The notes under the pieces are model-generated. The model worked only from the letters and a program-made list of their open reading frames with translations, did not search any database and was not told the DNA's origin. This document shows positions 45,309 to 54,034 of a stretch of DNA of 64,000 nt, one piece after another. This DNA is from Pelomonas parva. GTDB lineage: Bacteria; Pseudomonadota; Gammaproteobacteria; Burkholderiales; Burkholderiaceae_C. Made by a program: the position numbers and the translations under genes. The first letter of the stretch is position 1. Each line of letters starts with the position of its first letter. The stretch is from contig NZ_JBIGHV010000009.1 in assembly GCF_043555835.1 (NCBI RefSeq), forward strand, positions 124,001 to 188,000, in the 5' to 3' direction.

Positions 45309-46871
45309 GTGCCGCAAGACACCGACCCGATCAGCCAACTGCCCGACGACGCGCAGCTGCTCAAGCAGCAATTGCGCGTCAGCGCCAACGAGGTGCAGCG
45401 GCTCAAGCTGATGGTCGACAAGCTCAAGCTGCAACTGGCACGCCGCACGCGCGCGCAGTTCGGCGTCTCCAGCGAGCGATTCGATCTGCAGGCCAGCCTC
45501 ATCGAGCCGGTGGCGTTGGAGCAGCTGCCCGTGCGCAAGCCCAACACGCCGGCCGCCAATGCAGGCAGCGTCGACCGCAGCTTGCCGGAACACCTGCCTC
45601 GCGAACAGCGCGAGATTCGTCCTGACACCAGCGCTGCGCATCACGACGCTGCCGGCCAGTCCTGCGGCTGCACCGCCTGCGGTGGCCGGCTGCGCAGCAT
45701 CGGCGCCGACGTGTCTGAGCACCTGGAGTACGTGCCGGCTCGCTTCAAGGTCATCCGCACCGTCAGGCCCAAGTTGGCGTGCACGAAGTGCGAAGCCATC
45801 TTCCAGGCCAGTGCACCAAGTCGACCGATCGCGCGAGGCCTGGCAGGGCCGGCGCTGCTGGCCCATGTGGCGGTGTCCAAGTATTGCGATCACTCACCCC
45901 TGCACCGCCAGAGCCGCATCTACGCTCGCGAAGGCGTCGAGATCGATCCCAGCACGATGGCCGGCTGGGTGGAGCAGCTTCACACCTTGTTCGATCCCTT
46001 GCTTGCGGCACTGGGCCGTCACGTTCTGCACGCGGCCAAGGTGCACGCAGACGACACGCCGGTCAAGGTGCTGGCGCCAGGCGAAGGCAAGACCCGCACC
46101 GGCAGGCTGTGGGTTTATGTGCGCGACGACCGGCCCTCGGGCGACAGCGCGCCGCCGGCCGTCTGGTTCCGCTACTCGGCCGACCGCAAGGGCGAGCACC
46201 CGCAGCGCCACCTGCGTGACTTCCGAGGCATCCTGCAGGCCGATGCCTACGGTGGCTGGAACGCGCTCTACGACGGTGGCCACGTGGTCGAAGCGGCATG
46301 CTGGGCTCACGCGCGACGGCCGTGGTGGGACCTGTACGAACAGCACCGTGACGACACCGGACTGGCGGCGCAGGCGCTGCAACACATCCAAGGGCTGTAT
46401 GCCGTCGAAGCCGACATCCGAGGTCGTCCACCGGAGGTGCGACGCCAGCAGCGCCAGGCGCGGGCCGGCCCCTTGCTGGAGAAGTTCCACCTCTGGCTGC
46501 AGGGCGTGCTGACCCAGGTGTCGACGAAGTCGGAGTTGGCCAAGGCCGCCCGCTACAGCCTGGCGCGCTGGAAGGCGTTGACGCGCTACGTGGACGACGG
46601 TCGCATCGAGATCGACAACTCAGCGGCCGAGCGCGCGCTGCGCGGCGTTGCGCTCGGGCGCGGCAACTACCTGTTCATGGGCTCGAACGCGGGTGGAGAA
46701 CGCGCGGCGTCGATGTACAGCCTGATCGAGACCGCCAAGCTCAACGGGCTCGATCCCGAGGCCTATCTGCGCGAGGTGCTGGAGCGGATCGCCGACCATC
46801 CGGTGAACCGCATCGACGAGCTGCTGCCGTGGTCGATCGCAGCGCAGCACACGCTTGCACGCGCTGCCTGA
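45309..46871 (+). CDS. tnpC: IS66 family transposase TnpC
   Basis: DDE transposase of 520 residues starting at GTG 45309. It has an N-terminal coiled coil (about 15-50), a zinc-finger-like CxxC pair (CGCTACGGRL and CTKCEAIF), and the catalytic domain with HADDTPVKVL, QADAYGGWNALYDGG and the Glu-containing NSAAERALRGVALGRGNYLF. The C-terminus NGLDPEAYLREVLERIADHPVNRIDELLPW is typical of the family. The frame is intact. Confidence 0.95.
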   Translation: MPQDTDPISQLPDDAQLLKQQLRVSANEVQRLKLMVDKLKLQLARRTRAQFGVSSERFDLQASLIEPVALEQLPVRKPNTPAANAGSVDRSLPEHLPREQREIRPDTSAAHHDAAGQSCGCTACGGRLRSIGADVSEHLEYVPARFKVIRTVRPKLACTKCEAIFQASAPSRPIARGLAGPALLAHVAVSKYCDHSPLHRQSRIYAREGVEIDPSTMAGWVEQLHTLFDPLLAALGRHVLHAAKVHADDTPVKVLAPGEGKTRTGRLWVYVRDDRPSGDSAPPAVWFRYSADRKGEHPQRHLRDFRGILQADAYGGWNALYDGGHVVEAACWAHARRPWWDLYEQHRDDTGLAAQALQHIQGLYAVEADIRGRPPEVRRQQRQARAGPLLEKFHLWLQGVLTQVSTKSELAKAARYSLARWKALTRYVDDGRIEIDNSAAERALRGVALGRGNYLFMGSNAGGERAASMYSLIETAKLNGLDPEAYLREVLERIADHPVNRIDELLPWSIAAQHTLARAA

Positions 46872-46906
46872 AGTCCAGCGGGCTGCGGCCCTGGCAACAT
46901 TCATCC

Positions 46907-47422
46907 ATGGCTGAAGACGACATCGCCTCGCGCATGGTCGAGGCACTGCAAGACGCGCCGAGCATGCAGCTGTACCAGATGCGCGCGCTCATCGATGTGC
47001 TGCTGGACGACCCCAAGCGCGAGATGGCGGCGCGCATGAAGCTGCACTTGGGGCAGGCCGTGCAGTTCATCGACCATCGCACCGGGCAGGTCCGCCACGG
47101 CAAGCTCATCGCGCGGCACGACAAGCAGGCGACCGTGCTCGAAGAAGAAGTGCGCCGAACCTGGAAGATTCCGTACGTCGCGATCGACAGCCTCACGACT
47201 GAACCCGGAGTGCAGGCCTACGAGCCGCCGCCGGAGCCTGCCGTGCAGACGGCGAACGCCGCCTTCAAGGTCGGCGACAAGGTCACCTTCGACGACGCCA
47301 AGGGGACGGCGCTGGTCGGCATCGTTACTCGGGTCAACCGGCGCACCGCGACGCTGCAAGCCATGGACGGCCGCAACTGGCGCGTCGGCTTCGAACTGCT
47401 GCGTCACGTCCTCGACGTCTAG
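46907..47422 (+). CDS. IS66 passenger protein with SH3/KOW-like segments
   Basis: A protein of 171 residues (start ATG 46907) inside the IS66 element, 35 bp after tnpC and 12 bp before the right inverted repeat. The N-terminal 45 residues are helical. Two similar beta-rich segments follow: AVQFIDHRTGQVRHGKLIARHDKQATVL (about 48-75) and DKVTFDDAKGTALVGIVTRVNRRTATLQAMDGRNWRV (about 125-161), each like a small SH3/KOW barrel. The segments resemble nucleic-acid or ribosome-binding barrels. The function is unknown, and IS66 elements with such a fourth gene are not the basic form. Confidence 0.8.
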   Translation: MAEDDIASRMVEALQDAPSMQLYQMRALIDVLLDDPKREMAARMKLHLGQAVQFIDHRTGQVRHGKLIARHDKQATVLEEEVRRTWKIPYVAIDSLTTEPGVQAYEPPPEPAVQTANAAFKVGDKVTFDDAKGTALVGIVTRVNRRTATLQAMDGRNWRVGFELLRHVLDV

Positions 47423-47450
47423 GTCAAGAGGGTGGTGAGGCGACGCTTAC

Positions 47451-47458
47451 GCATCGCA
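47451..47458. repeat. IS66-element target-site duplication, right copy
   Basis: GCATCGCA follows the right inverted repeat directly and matches the left copy at 44376-44383 in all eight positions. Confidence 0.9.
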
Positions 47459-47500
47459 TGGCGTTGTCCAAGGACCTAAGGTCTGCGGCGAGCGTCGTGG

Positions 47501-48118
47501 CTACCTTTCCGGTGGCCAGTGGATGATTTGCCAGCGAAGGTCCACTTGAGTTTTGGCGGCGACGATTGCTCGAGCCTCGTGTTCAAAGTCGTCGAAGAAT
47601 GTGCGTAGCGGCTCATACGACTCCATGGCGGTGGCGGGATCAATGACGATGAACTTCGTGCTGTCAAACTTCCCGTCGCCGACCGCGCCGATCAGAAGTC
47701 GCGCGTGCGAGCTCAGGCCATCGCCGGTGCTGACCCAGATCGGTCCGGCGAACTTGAGCCAATCGAGAAACGCTTCCAGCATGTAGCTGGCTGGCGGCTC
47801 GGCCACCAGCCCGGCCGCCGCGACGAACCGAAGTTCCTGCCCTCCCGGCAGTCCCGATCCCGCACGTTGCAAACCCGCCCAGGGCTCGCCCAGCGCAGCG
47901 ACCGCTTGTTGTTCCGTAAGGGTGCGCGACAGTTTCCAGCTCAACAGCATGGCGTACACAGCGGCCCAGCAATTCATGGGTCCGGTCTGGCGTAACACCG
48001 GCACGGCGTGCCGAACAATGTCGGGCCCAAGTCGATCCTTGCGGCGTAGCCAATGGACACCGCCCGCTGCGAGGAGAGCTGCAGCAGCCGCTATCGAGCC
48101 GATGACGCGACGTTTCAC
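47501..48118 (-). CDS. Papain-like cysteine protease family protein
   Basis: Protein of 205 residues with an N-terminal membrane anchor or signal segment (about 7-22). The protease-like core shows Cys50 in RQTGPMNCWAAVYAMLLSW, His138 in SSHARLLIGAVGDG and Asp160 in FIVIDPATAMESYEPL, matching a C-H-D triad as in AvrRpt2/C70-like and bacteriocin-processing families. The substrate is unknown. Its start abuts the stop of the upstream lipoprotein gene, so the two are one operon, suggesting an envelope-located lipoprotein-protease pair. Confidence 0.75.
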   Translation of the reverse strand: MKRRVIGSIAAAAALLAAGGVHWLRRKDRLGPDIVRHAVPVLRQTGPMNCWAAVYAMLLSWKLSRTLTEQQAVAALGEPWAGLQRAGSGLPGGQELRFVAAAGLVAEPPASYMLEAFLDWLKFAGPIWVSTGDGLSSHARLLIGAVGDGKFDSTKFIVIDPATAMESYEPLRTFFDDFEHEARAIVAAKTQVDLRWQIIHWPPER

Positions 48119-48892
48119 TCAGTCCGCGACGACAAGAACGGGTTTGCCAGGCTCGATGAGCCGAGCCCGACTGATGGTTCCGGTGGCTGGCAGCCCGACC
48201 CCCTCATAGGCGGCCAGAGCCATGTCGTCGCGGATGCCCCAATAGAGGTGCTTGCCTGTCACGCTGGATTCGCTGGCGGCGGCGCCACTGAGGCCCAGTC
48301 GTGCTGCCACCTGCTTCGTCATGTCGGCGCGAATCGCAGCATCGACGGATCCTCGGTAGCGAATCATGTAGGTCACGTCGGCCGCGACCACGGACTTGAC
48401 CATGGAAACCTGCGCGCCATTGGCACGGCGAAGCTTGATGGCATCTCGGCATTCCGGGGTACGACTCTTGACGCCCGACATGACAGCGTCGTCAGGGAGC
48501 TCATTGAGCGCCACGTTTGCCATGGTGACGCCAATGCTCTCGACCGAGCTACCTTGCACCGACCCGGAGACCGACTTCACGTAGTCCGCGGCCAGGTCGA
48601 AGCTACCCTCCAGCGATGAAGATTTCATTGAGGTCGTCGATGCCGACTTCACCAGCTTATTGGCGATCTCGGCGCCAAAGGCGTTCTGCGCTGTGCAGAT
48701 AATTCCGACCACAAGCGGATCCTGTTGCTTGACCATGATGACAGTGCCGGGCGGGAGGAGTGTCGATGGCGGCTGAATCTCGCTGAAGCCGAACTCTTTG
48801 AGCTGCTCCCGGATCGGCTGGCTGCAGCTCGACAGGAGCAGCGTCGCCGCAAGCAGAGCCAACACCAAGTTGCGCGGTCGTTGTGGTTGCAT
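48119..48892 (-). CDS. Hypothetical lipoprotein
   Basis: A protein of 257 residues with a lipoprotein signal (LVLALLAATLLLSSCSQ, lipobox Cys near 23). The mature part has PPGTVIMVKQQDPLVVGIICTAQNAF early and a later segment with repeated polar/hydrophobic alternation ending PGKPVLVVAD. No family is recognised. It lies immediately upstream of the papain-like protease gene with no gap and is probably expressed with it. Confidence 0.75.
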   Translation of the reverse strand: MQPQRPRNLVLALLAATLLLSSCSQPIREQLKEFGFSEIQPPSTLLPPGTVIMVKQQDPLVVGIICTAQNAFGAEIANKLVKSASTTSMKSSSLEGSFDLAADYVKSVSGSVQGSSVESIGVTMANVALNELPDDAVMSGVKSRTPECRDAIKLRRANGAQVSMVKSVVAADVTYMIRYRGSVDAAIRADMTKQVAARLGLSGAAASESSVTGKHLYWGIRDDMALAAYEGVGLPATGTISRARLIEPGKPVLVVAD

Positions 48893-49110
48893 CGGATCTA
48901 CCTATCCAAAAATCAGCTTCATCTGGCAACGCTTGCCTGCCCTTCAGCGCCGACGCAGTCGAGTCTCCGGCGCAATGCGAGAGCTGCGATCGAAGGGCAA
49001 GACCGGTCTCGCGGCGCGTTTTGCGCGTCTGCTTCGAGAGCAGGGGCTAAAGTGCTGGACCCGCGGCGCCAGGCTATTGGTCGGAGCCCCGTTGCGGGAA
49101 AACCAGTAGA

Positions 49111-49683
49111 TCAGAGTTCGACCCGCTGGCAATTAGCAATTGGATTGGTGAGATCAAAGGACCGGAACGTATTCATATCAAGGGGATTCGCAGCGCCTCG
49201 ACTCCAGCGCATCGCATTGATGAATTGGCCATGACCGAAAACCAGAATATCGGCCCGGCGGTGGTCCGCCCTGTCAGCGAACTTACGCGTAGCATCTTTG
49301 ACTCGGACGATGAACTGCTCAAAGGACTCCGCGCCCTCACCGTCGATGAATTGCGGGTCCCCCCGGTTCCAATATTCCGCCACCCAACGGCGGCGATCCA
49401 CCACCGTCGTACCGGCACAGCGCGTCGGACTGAGATAGGTGAATTCCTCGATAGGCCAGCTTTCCACCGGCACGCCAGGGAACCGGTCAATGGTCGGCGC
49501 CGCAGTAGCTTGGGCGCGAGTTGCGGGTGACGTGACGATCAGTGCCGGAGCCCTGCTCCAAGAAGCTGCGATCTGCTGAGCTTGCAGTCGCCCCAGCTCT
49601 GTCAGCCGAATGCCCAACGGATCTGTAGTGGCCGCCCCAGCGTTTGCGGTACTTTCACCATGTCGCACGCAAATCAGGCTCAA
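49111..49683 (-). CDS. Histidine phosphatase (phosphoglycerate mutase-like) family protein
   Basis: Protein of 190 residues with the RHG motif at its start (MSLICVRHGESTAN, His8 as phospho-acceptor). LTELGRLQAQQIAASW follows, then IVTSPATRAQATA with the second Arg, ESFEQFIVRVKDATRKF, and the second catalytic His in VFGHGQFINAM. The length is typical of cytosolic small-molecule phosphatases such as CobC/SixA relatives. The substrate is unknown. It is divergent from the second H-NS gene. Confidence 0.85.
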   Translation of the reverse strand: MSLICVRHGESTANAGAATTDPLGIRLTELGRLQAQQIAASWSRAPALIVTSPATRAQATAAPTIDRFPGVPVESWPIEEFTYLSPTRCAGTTVVDRRRWVAEYWNRGDPQFIDGEGAESFEQFIVRVKDATRKFADRADHRRADILVFGHGQFINAMRWSRGAANPLDMNTFRSFDLTNPIANCQRVEL

Positions 49684-49837
49684 GCGCTACTCCTTCGCGA
49701 AGTTATGACAAGATTCGAACACAGGCTCTTGGCCTCACCATGAGGCTGATGGCCTATTCAAACACGAGCGGTGAACTAGTCGCATTGTCCAGTACGGGTC
49801 AACCTGTTAGTATCAAGCTGTCTTTCAAGGAACCGAC

Positions 49838-50137
49838 ATGCCCTCATTAAAAGATTTGCTGGCTCAACGTGCCGCGTTGGAAGCTCAGATTGCAGAGACG
49901 CAAGCCAGCGAGCGAGCGAATGCTGTGGCCAAGGTCAAATCACTGATGGAAGACTATGGCCTGACCCTCGCAGACCTTGCAGTCAAGGCTGGCGCTCGTA
50001 AGACTACCAAATCAAGCGTTGCGGCAAAGTATAGGAACCAAGCTACCGGCGAAACCTGGAGCGGACGAGGCCTTCAGCCAAAGTGGCTGAAAGCAGCAAT
50101 TGCTGGCGGCGCTACCCTGGACCAATTCAAGATCTGA
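49838..50137 (+). CDS. Short H-NS family protein
   Basis: Nucleoid-associated protein of 99 residues. A coiled-coil oligomerisation region (about 1-50) begins MPSLKDLLAQRAALEAQIAE. A linker with basic residues follows, then the DNA-binding domain YRNQATGETWSGRGLQPKWL followed by KAAIAGGATLDQFKI. A good ribosome-binding site (AAGGAACC) precedes ATG, and a strong terminator follows at 50157. It is distinct in sequence from the tail-bearing H-NS at 41328-41897. Confidence 0.9.
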   Translation: MPSLKDLLAQRAALEAQIAETQASERANAVAKVKSLMEDYGLTLADLAVKAGARKTTKSSVAAKYRNQATGETWSGRGLQPKWLKAAIAGGATLDQFKI

Positions 50138-50156
50138 GGCATCGACCTTGGTAATG

Positions 50157-50183
50157 AAGCCGCCCGTTGGGCGGCTTTTTTTG
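50157..50183 (+). terminator. Intrinsic terminator after the short hns gene
   Basis: AGCCGCCCGTTGGGCGGCT forms a perfect stem with a three-base loop followed by seven T residues, 20 bp after the stop codon. Confidence 0.88.
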
Positions 50184-50314
50184 TGCGCAATAGAGCGGCA
50201 GTCGGCACAAGCGCAACTGCCCGTGCTCTAGCACGGCACGTTGTGCCTGCTGCGTAACGTGGGCAGTCACTTGGAATACTCAGCCCTACCTCAACTAGGT
50301 CGTTTGGTAGGGGG

Positions 50315-50600
50315 TTGCTGAAGGCGTCTCGTCAACCGAAGTTCAGCGGCAAGGAGCTAGAGCGAGAGAACCGCGAACTTCGTGAGGACGACGAGATCCT
50401 GAAGCTGGCCAGCGCCTTTTCGCCCAGGCAGAGCTCGACCGCCGCATCAAGTCCTGAAGGCCTTCGTCGATCAGCATCGCCAGCAATTCGGCGTCGAGTC
50501 GATCTGTCGCATTGTCAGATCGCTCCATCGGCGTACTGGCGGCATGCGGCCCGTCAGCGCAACCCGGCGCTGTGCTTGCGTCGCGCGCAGCGCGCTTCTC
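50315..50600 (+). pseudogene. IS3-family transposase remnant (OrfA end / OrfB start), frameshifted
   Basis: Residual IS3-type transposase sequence in several frames. The end of OrfA reads KELERENRELREDDEILKLA. The segment then continues in another frame as KAFVDQHRQQFGVESICRIV and later QIAPSAYWRHAARQRNPA, both characteristic of the start of IS3-family OrfB. There is no catalytic core, no ends and no intact frame. It is debris of an old insertion. The rest of 50184-50822 holds nothing else I can name. Confidence 0.65.
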
Positions 50601-50822
50601 CCGGGTGCGCGGATTCTTCTCTATTGACTTGGTACGGAAAGCGGGTTGCAGGTCAGTGTTCGGTGCTACCTGACGTCCATCTCAGCGAAGTTGAGGATGA
50701 CCTGCGGAGGTGAAGTTCATACAGTCGCGCTCCGTACGCGTACATCCAGTTGCGTCAACGCGGCAATTCTATTCAATTGCTGAACAAATCTACCTTGCCC
50801 CAATAGCCCTCGGAGGAAAGCA

Positions 50823-51608
50823 ATGATTACTGGTCCAGTGTGGAACGAGCAAGAATTGAAGGACGACACCACGATCGCCTTTCCAACAATTATTGCGCTC
50901 GGAGACTCGTGGTTTTGGTACCTCAAGAATAACGTTGCGACGCCGCTCCACAGCATTCTCAACAAGAGGATGGATCACATAATACTGGTCCGCGGGGCGA
51001 ACGGCGCGGAAGCGCAGGAATACACGAGCGGCGTTATCTTCCAAACGTTGGAACGTGACCTCGATAAGACGCGGGGGTATGGCAAGACGATCAAGGCCGT
51101 CTTCCTTTCTGGCGGTGGCAATGATCTAGCCGGTCCGGAAGATTTCCTCCCGCTGCTCGAAGAAGACTGTTCAAAATTCAAAACTGCGGAAGCATGCCTT
51201 CGAATAAGACAGCCAGGCAAACTATTTGGCAAAGTCACAAGCGCTTTGGGGACCATCATCGAACTGGTCGAAAATAAGATTCCAGGCACACCTGTCTTCG
51301 CACACAGCTATGACTATGCAAATCCAAACGGGCTTGGCTTCTTTGGACTTGGGCAATGGCTGCGGTTTCCAATGGATCAATGCAAAGTGCCCCGATCTCT
51401 GCAACAAGATCTCATAAACCTGCTTATAGATCGTTACTGGGAAGCGATGGTAAAGCTGAGAAAACAGTTCCCACAACTGCAACTGATCGACCAGCGTGGC
51501 ACATTGGGCCGCGACGAATGGGCCAACGAGCTCCACCCTACACCTGCTGGATTCAAAAAAATTGCCAAACGCTGGAAGCCGCAGCTTGAAGCCGCTGGCC
51601 TCGCATAG
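50823..51608 (+). CDS. SGNH/GDSL-like hydrolase
   Basis: Predicted esterase-type hydrolase of 261 residues with the SGNH blocks: block I GDSWFW with Ser29, block III FLSGGGNDLAG with Asn100, and block V NELHPTPAGF with the catalytic Asp/His pair replaced by Glu-Leu-His in sequence (His near 239). No signal peptide is seen, so it is probably cytosolic. A strong ribosome-binding site (GGAGGAAAGC) precedes ATG. The substrate and partner are unknown. It is flanked by IS debris on one side and a decayed frame on the other. Confidence 0.75.
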   Translation: MITGPVWNEQELKDDTTIAFPTIIALGDSWFWYLKNNVATPLHSILNKRMDHIILVRGANGAEAQEYTSGVIFQTLERDLDKTRGYGKTIKAVFLSGGGNDLAGPEDFLPLLEEDCSKFKTAEACLRIRQPGKLFGKVTSALGTIIELVENKIPGTPVFAHSYDYANPNGLGFFGLGQWLRFPMDQCKVPRSLQQDLINLLIDRYWEAMVKLRKQFPQLQLIDQRGTLGRDEWANELHPTPAGFKKIAKRWKPQLEAAGLA

Positions 51609-51627
51609 TTCCTCCGGCTTGACGTTT

Positions 51628-51905
51628 TTATCGTTCGCACCCCGAGTACACCGTTTCGAGCATCAGCTCATAGACGTTCGGGCATGCTCTTCTAGCTTTG
51701 CAGTCGCCGGTATCCACGACCCAGATTTTCGAAGGAGTGCCGGGCTGATTGCCCAACGTCCGCAGTAGCTCATCTGGAAGCGCCAGGCTCTCGACATCGC
51801 CGTCCTACTCATTGCCGATTTGCTGACCCGCACTCAACGCCGTTGGTGTCGGGGTTGCGAGCTCTGACGATCCAGCGCCTGTTCCCCCTCGTCGCGGTTG
51901 ATGGT
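51628..51905 (-). pseudogene. Possible decayed reading frame
   Basis: On the minus strand a frame with coding-like character reads ESLALPDELLRTLGNQPGTP then SKIWVVDTGDCKARRACPNV and YELMLETVYSGCER, ending in TAA at 51628-51630. It is interrupted upstream by an in-frame TAG just before DGDVES, with further in-frame coding (ELATPTPTALSAGQQIGNE) beyond it and no start. It is probably a gene remnant of unknown kind. I see nothing else in 51906-52225. Confidence 0.3.
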
Positions 51906-52225
51906 TCAAAGATCCTTTTCATGGTCCGACCGCCTGAGGCTCAGTGGCACGCTGCAGCGCAGGCGCATCATCCAATCCTCGGTCAGCCCCGACGCCGGCA
52001 ACCTGGCAGCGTGCTTGGGGCTGAGCCCCGTAGCCGCAAACTACCTTGGCAGCCCTCCCCGCGCGCGCTCTCGGAAGCGGTGCTGGGTATAGACGGTGAG
52101 GACTGTTGAGAGACCGAGCATTCAGTGACGCTAGTCAGTTGAGATGATGACAGCCGGCGCGCCTTCAGATATACGTTGTTTTCGTAGTGTGAACAGGACG
52201 GCTGCCTTCTCAGCATGAGCAACAC

Positions 52226-52822
52226 ATGCCGAACTTCACCGTAGGTCACGAAAGCCCGGCTTGGTGGCGGCAAGGACTAGTTGCGTTCTTGCCAAAGGCC
52301 AAGACGCTTTTGCGAAGCAAATTTCCGTCAGTACGAGATTTTCACGAAGACTTGATCAGTGAGGCTGTCGTTGCAGCGGCGAACGCCTTAAGCAAAGAGG
52401 AGCGCCAAGGGATACCCGAAAGTTGGTTTGGCGCCGATTCGCCTTCCCCCGAGGATATAAGTCGCTTCGAAGGTTATTGTTTCACTGTATTGAATCGGCG
52501 GATCGCAGATCACTTTCGTCAACATTACCAGCGCTGGGCGAGTTTCGACGACAAGGATCCCTCGGAGGAACCTTCAGAACCATCACAACTGAGCTTTCCT
52601 GAGCTGATCGATCATCGACGCATGCTGCAAGGGATTATGGTAGCTATTGATGAACTTTCTCCAAGCGATAGAAACCTAATTCGAGAAGTAGCGCTTGGCG
52701 GGCATCAACGCCCGATGACAGATCGAGAACGACAACGCCTCAAGACATTGAGAGCCAGCCTATCAGCCACACTAATTAGAAAGTTCGGCAACGACGCCAT
52801 GTCGCTAGTTCGAGCAATATAA
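52226..52822 (+). CDS. Sigma-70-like (ECF-type) factor or sigma-related protein
   Basis: A protein of 198 residues resembling a short sigma factor. The region 2-like segment DFHEDLISEAVVAAANAL is followed by RFEGYCFTVLNRRIADHFRQHYQRW, with the basic aromatic pattern of -10 recognition helices. The region 4-like segment is QGIMVAIDELSPSDRNLIREVAL then MTDRERQRLKTLRASLSATL. The linker is acidic (DDKDPSEEPSEPS). The next gene, a phosphoesterase, begins 15 bp downstream. An anti-sigma factor is not seen. The role is inferred from fold-like resemblance only. Confidence 0.6.
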   Translation: MPNFTVGHESPAWWRQGLVAFLPKAKTLLRSKFPSVRDFHEDLISEAVVAAANALSKEERQGIPESWFGADSPSPEDISRFEGYCFTVLNRRIADHFRQHYQRWASFDDKDPSEEPSEPSQLSFPELIDHRRMLQGIMVAIDELSPSDRNLIREVALGGHQRPMTDRERQRLKTLRASLSATLIRKFGNDAMSLVRAI

Positions 52823-52837
52823 ATAGAGGAGAGGGGA

Positions 52838-54034
52838 GTGCGTCGCGACGAAATTCCATTTCTGCAGATCGTGCACTATTCAGATATGCACATTGTTGGC
52901 TCGCAGTTTCTTAAACAACGTCACGCGACGGCCAAGCTCTTTAAGCGTCTGCCACCAGAGTGGCAACAGGGGCTTGAAGGAGCAGATGTTTCAGCGCTCT
53001 ATGCCTTTGAAGAATTCCTGCGCAATGAAATTAGCAAGGATTCCGATTGGGGTAGCGCACCATGCTGGCTTGTTGACACAGGAGATGGGACAACTTTTGG
53101 AGACGATGAGTCTTTAACTGATTGGCTCCAATGCTGGACCCCGAGATTCAAGGCGGCGTGTGGCCAGCAGACATCGCAGCTCGTCTTGTATGGAAACCAC
53201 GATGCCTGGCCGGCGACCCATCCGCTGCTCGCCTGGAGAGGCAACGGCGGTCCCGCGCAGGCTATGACTCAGCAGCGCGATTCGCTGAGAAAGAGATGGT
53301 TTCCCAACCCATTGCCTGTTGCGCCACTTGCTGTCTCCGTTCCGAACTCCACCTCAGAGGTTCAGCTTTTTTCACTGAATTCTGTAGACCACGGGCTCTG
53401 GCCCGGCGTGTTGGCGCAAGGCCGGGTGCTTCCAGACCAATTTTGGAAGACCCCGCCGCCTATGGTGGGGCCAACAGCGGCCGACGATCTGGGCCGCCTG
53501 GCCCAAGCATGCAGTAGCGGATCTGGCGGCAGAGATCTGCGCATTTTGGCGATGCACTACCCTGTGGCGGCAGGAGCCGTACCAGGCAATCCGCGCTTTC
53601 AGCAAATCCTGACCAACCGTCAGAATTTCGGAAACGAGTTACTCACGACTCGCTTTCAGCAGCAGCCATTGATTCATTTGCACATTGGTGGCCACACTCA
53701 CATCACCCATCCGTTCATAGGCTCGTTTCCCAACACTTCAGTCTCCGCAAACTACCCGCCATTGCCGGGAAGCAGTGTCCAGCACGTCACTGCTTCTACA
53801 AGTCAAAGGAACATAGCTGCAACTCCAGCCGCCAACCCAACATACGCAGAACGGTGCCAGGAAGACTTTCCGTATCAGTGCACAGTCTTTCGATTGAGCT
53901 CCAACAAACGTAATCCTAGAGAGGTAATCGTGAGACGAGCCATTGCCGGATGCCAACCAGGTGGTGCGTTTGGCTTTTTGCCGTTGGCGCCGGGAAGTGC
54001 CCGCGCGTACGAAAAGCTATCGTTCGTTCTTTAG
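52838..54034 (+). CDS. Metallophosphoesterase (calcineurin-like)
   Basis: Protein of 398 residues starting at GTG 52838 after a strong AGGAGAGGGG ribosome-binding site. All five metal-binding motifs are present: SDMH (Asp16/His18), DTGDGT near 76, YGNHDAWP near 117, ILAMHYPVA near 240 and HIGGHTHITHP near 285-295. It has no signal peptide. It forms a two-gene unit with the sigma-like gene. The substrate could be a nucleotide, a cyclic nucleotide or a phosphoprotein, and sequence cannot decide. Confidence 0.85.
   Translation: MRRDEIPFLQIVHYSDMHIVGSQFLKQRHATAKLFKRLPPEWQQGLEGADVSALYAFEEFLRNEISKDSDWGSAPCWLVDTGDGTTFGDDESLTDWLQCWTPRFKAACGQQTSQLVLYGNHDAWPATHPLLAWRGNGGPAQAMTQQRDSLRKRWFPNPLPVAPLAVSVPNSTSEVQLFSLNSVDHGLWPGVLAQGRVLPDQFWKTPPPMVGPTAADDLGRLAQACSSGSGGRDLRILAMHYPVAAGAVPGNPRFQQILTNRQNFGNELLTTRFQQQPLIHLHIGGHTHITHPFIGSFPNTSVSANYPPLPGSSVQHVTASTSQRNIAATPAANPTYAERCQEDFPYQCTVFRLSSNKRNPREVIVRRAIAGCQPGGAFGFLPLAPGSARAYEKLSFVL

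Larger units (their letters stand above)
44384..47450 (+). mobile_element. Complete IS66-family insertion sequence with passenger gene
   Basis: An element of 3067 bp. The left end GTAAGCGTGGCCTCAC and the right end GTGAGGCGACGCTTAC are inverted repeats (15 of 16 matching, about 21 of 24 when extended). The element is flanked by the 8-bp duplication GCATCGCA. It holds tnpA, tnpB and tnpC on the plus strand and a fourth gene (46907-47422) between tnpC and the right end. The intact termini, frames and duplication indicate a recent insertion. Confidence 0.95.
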
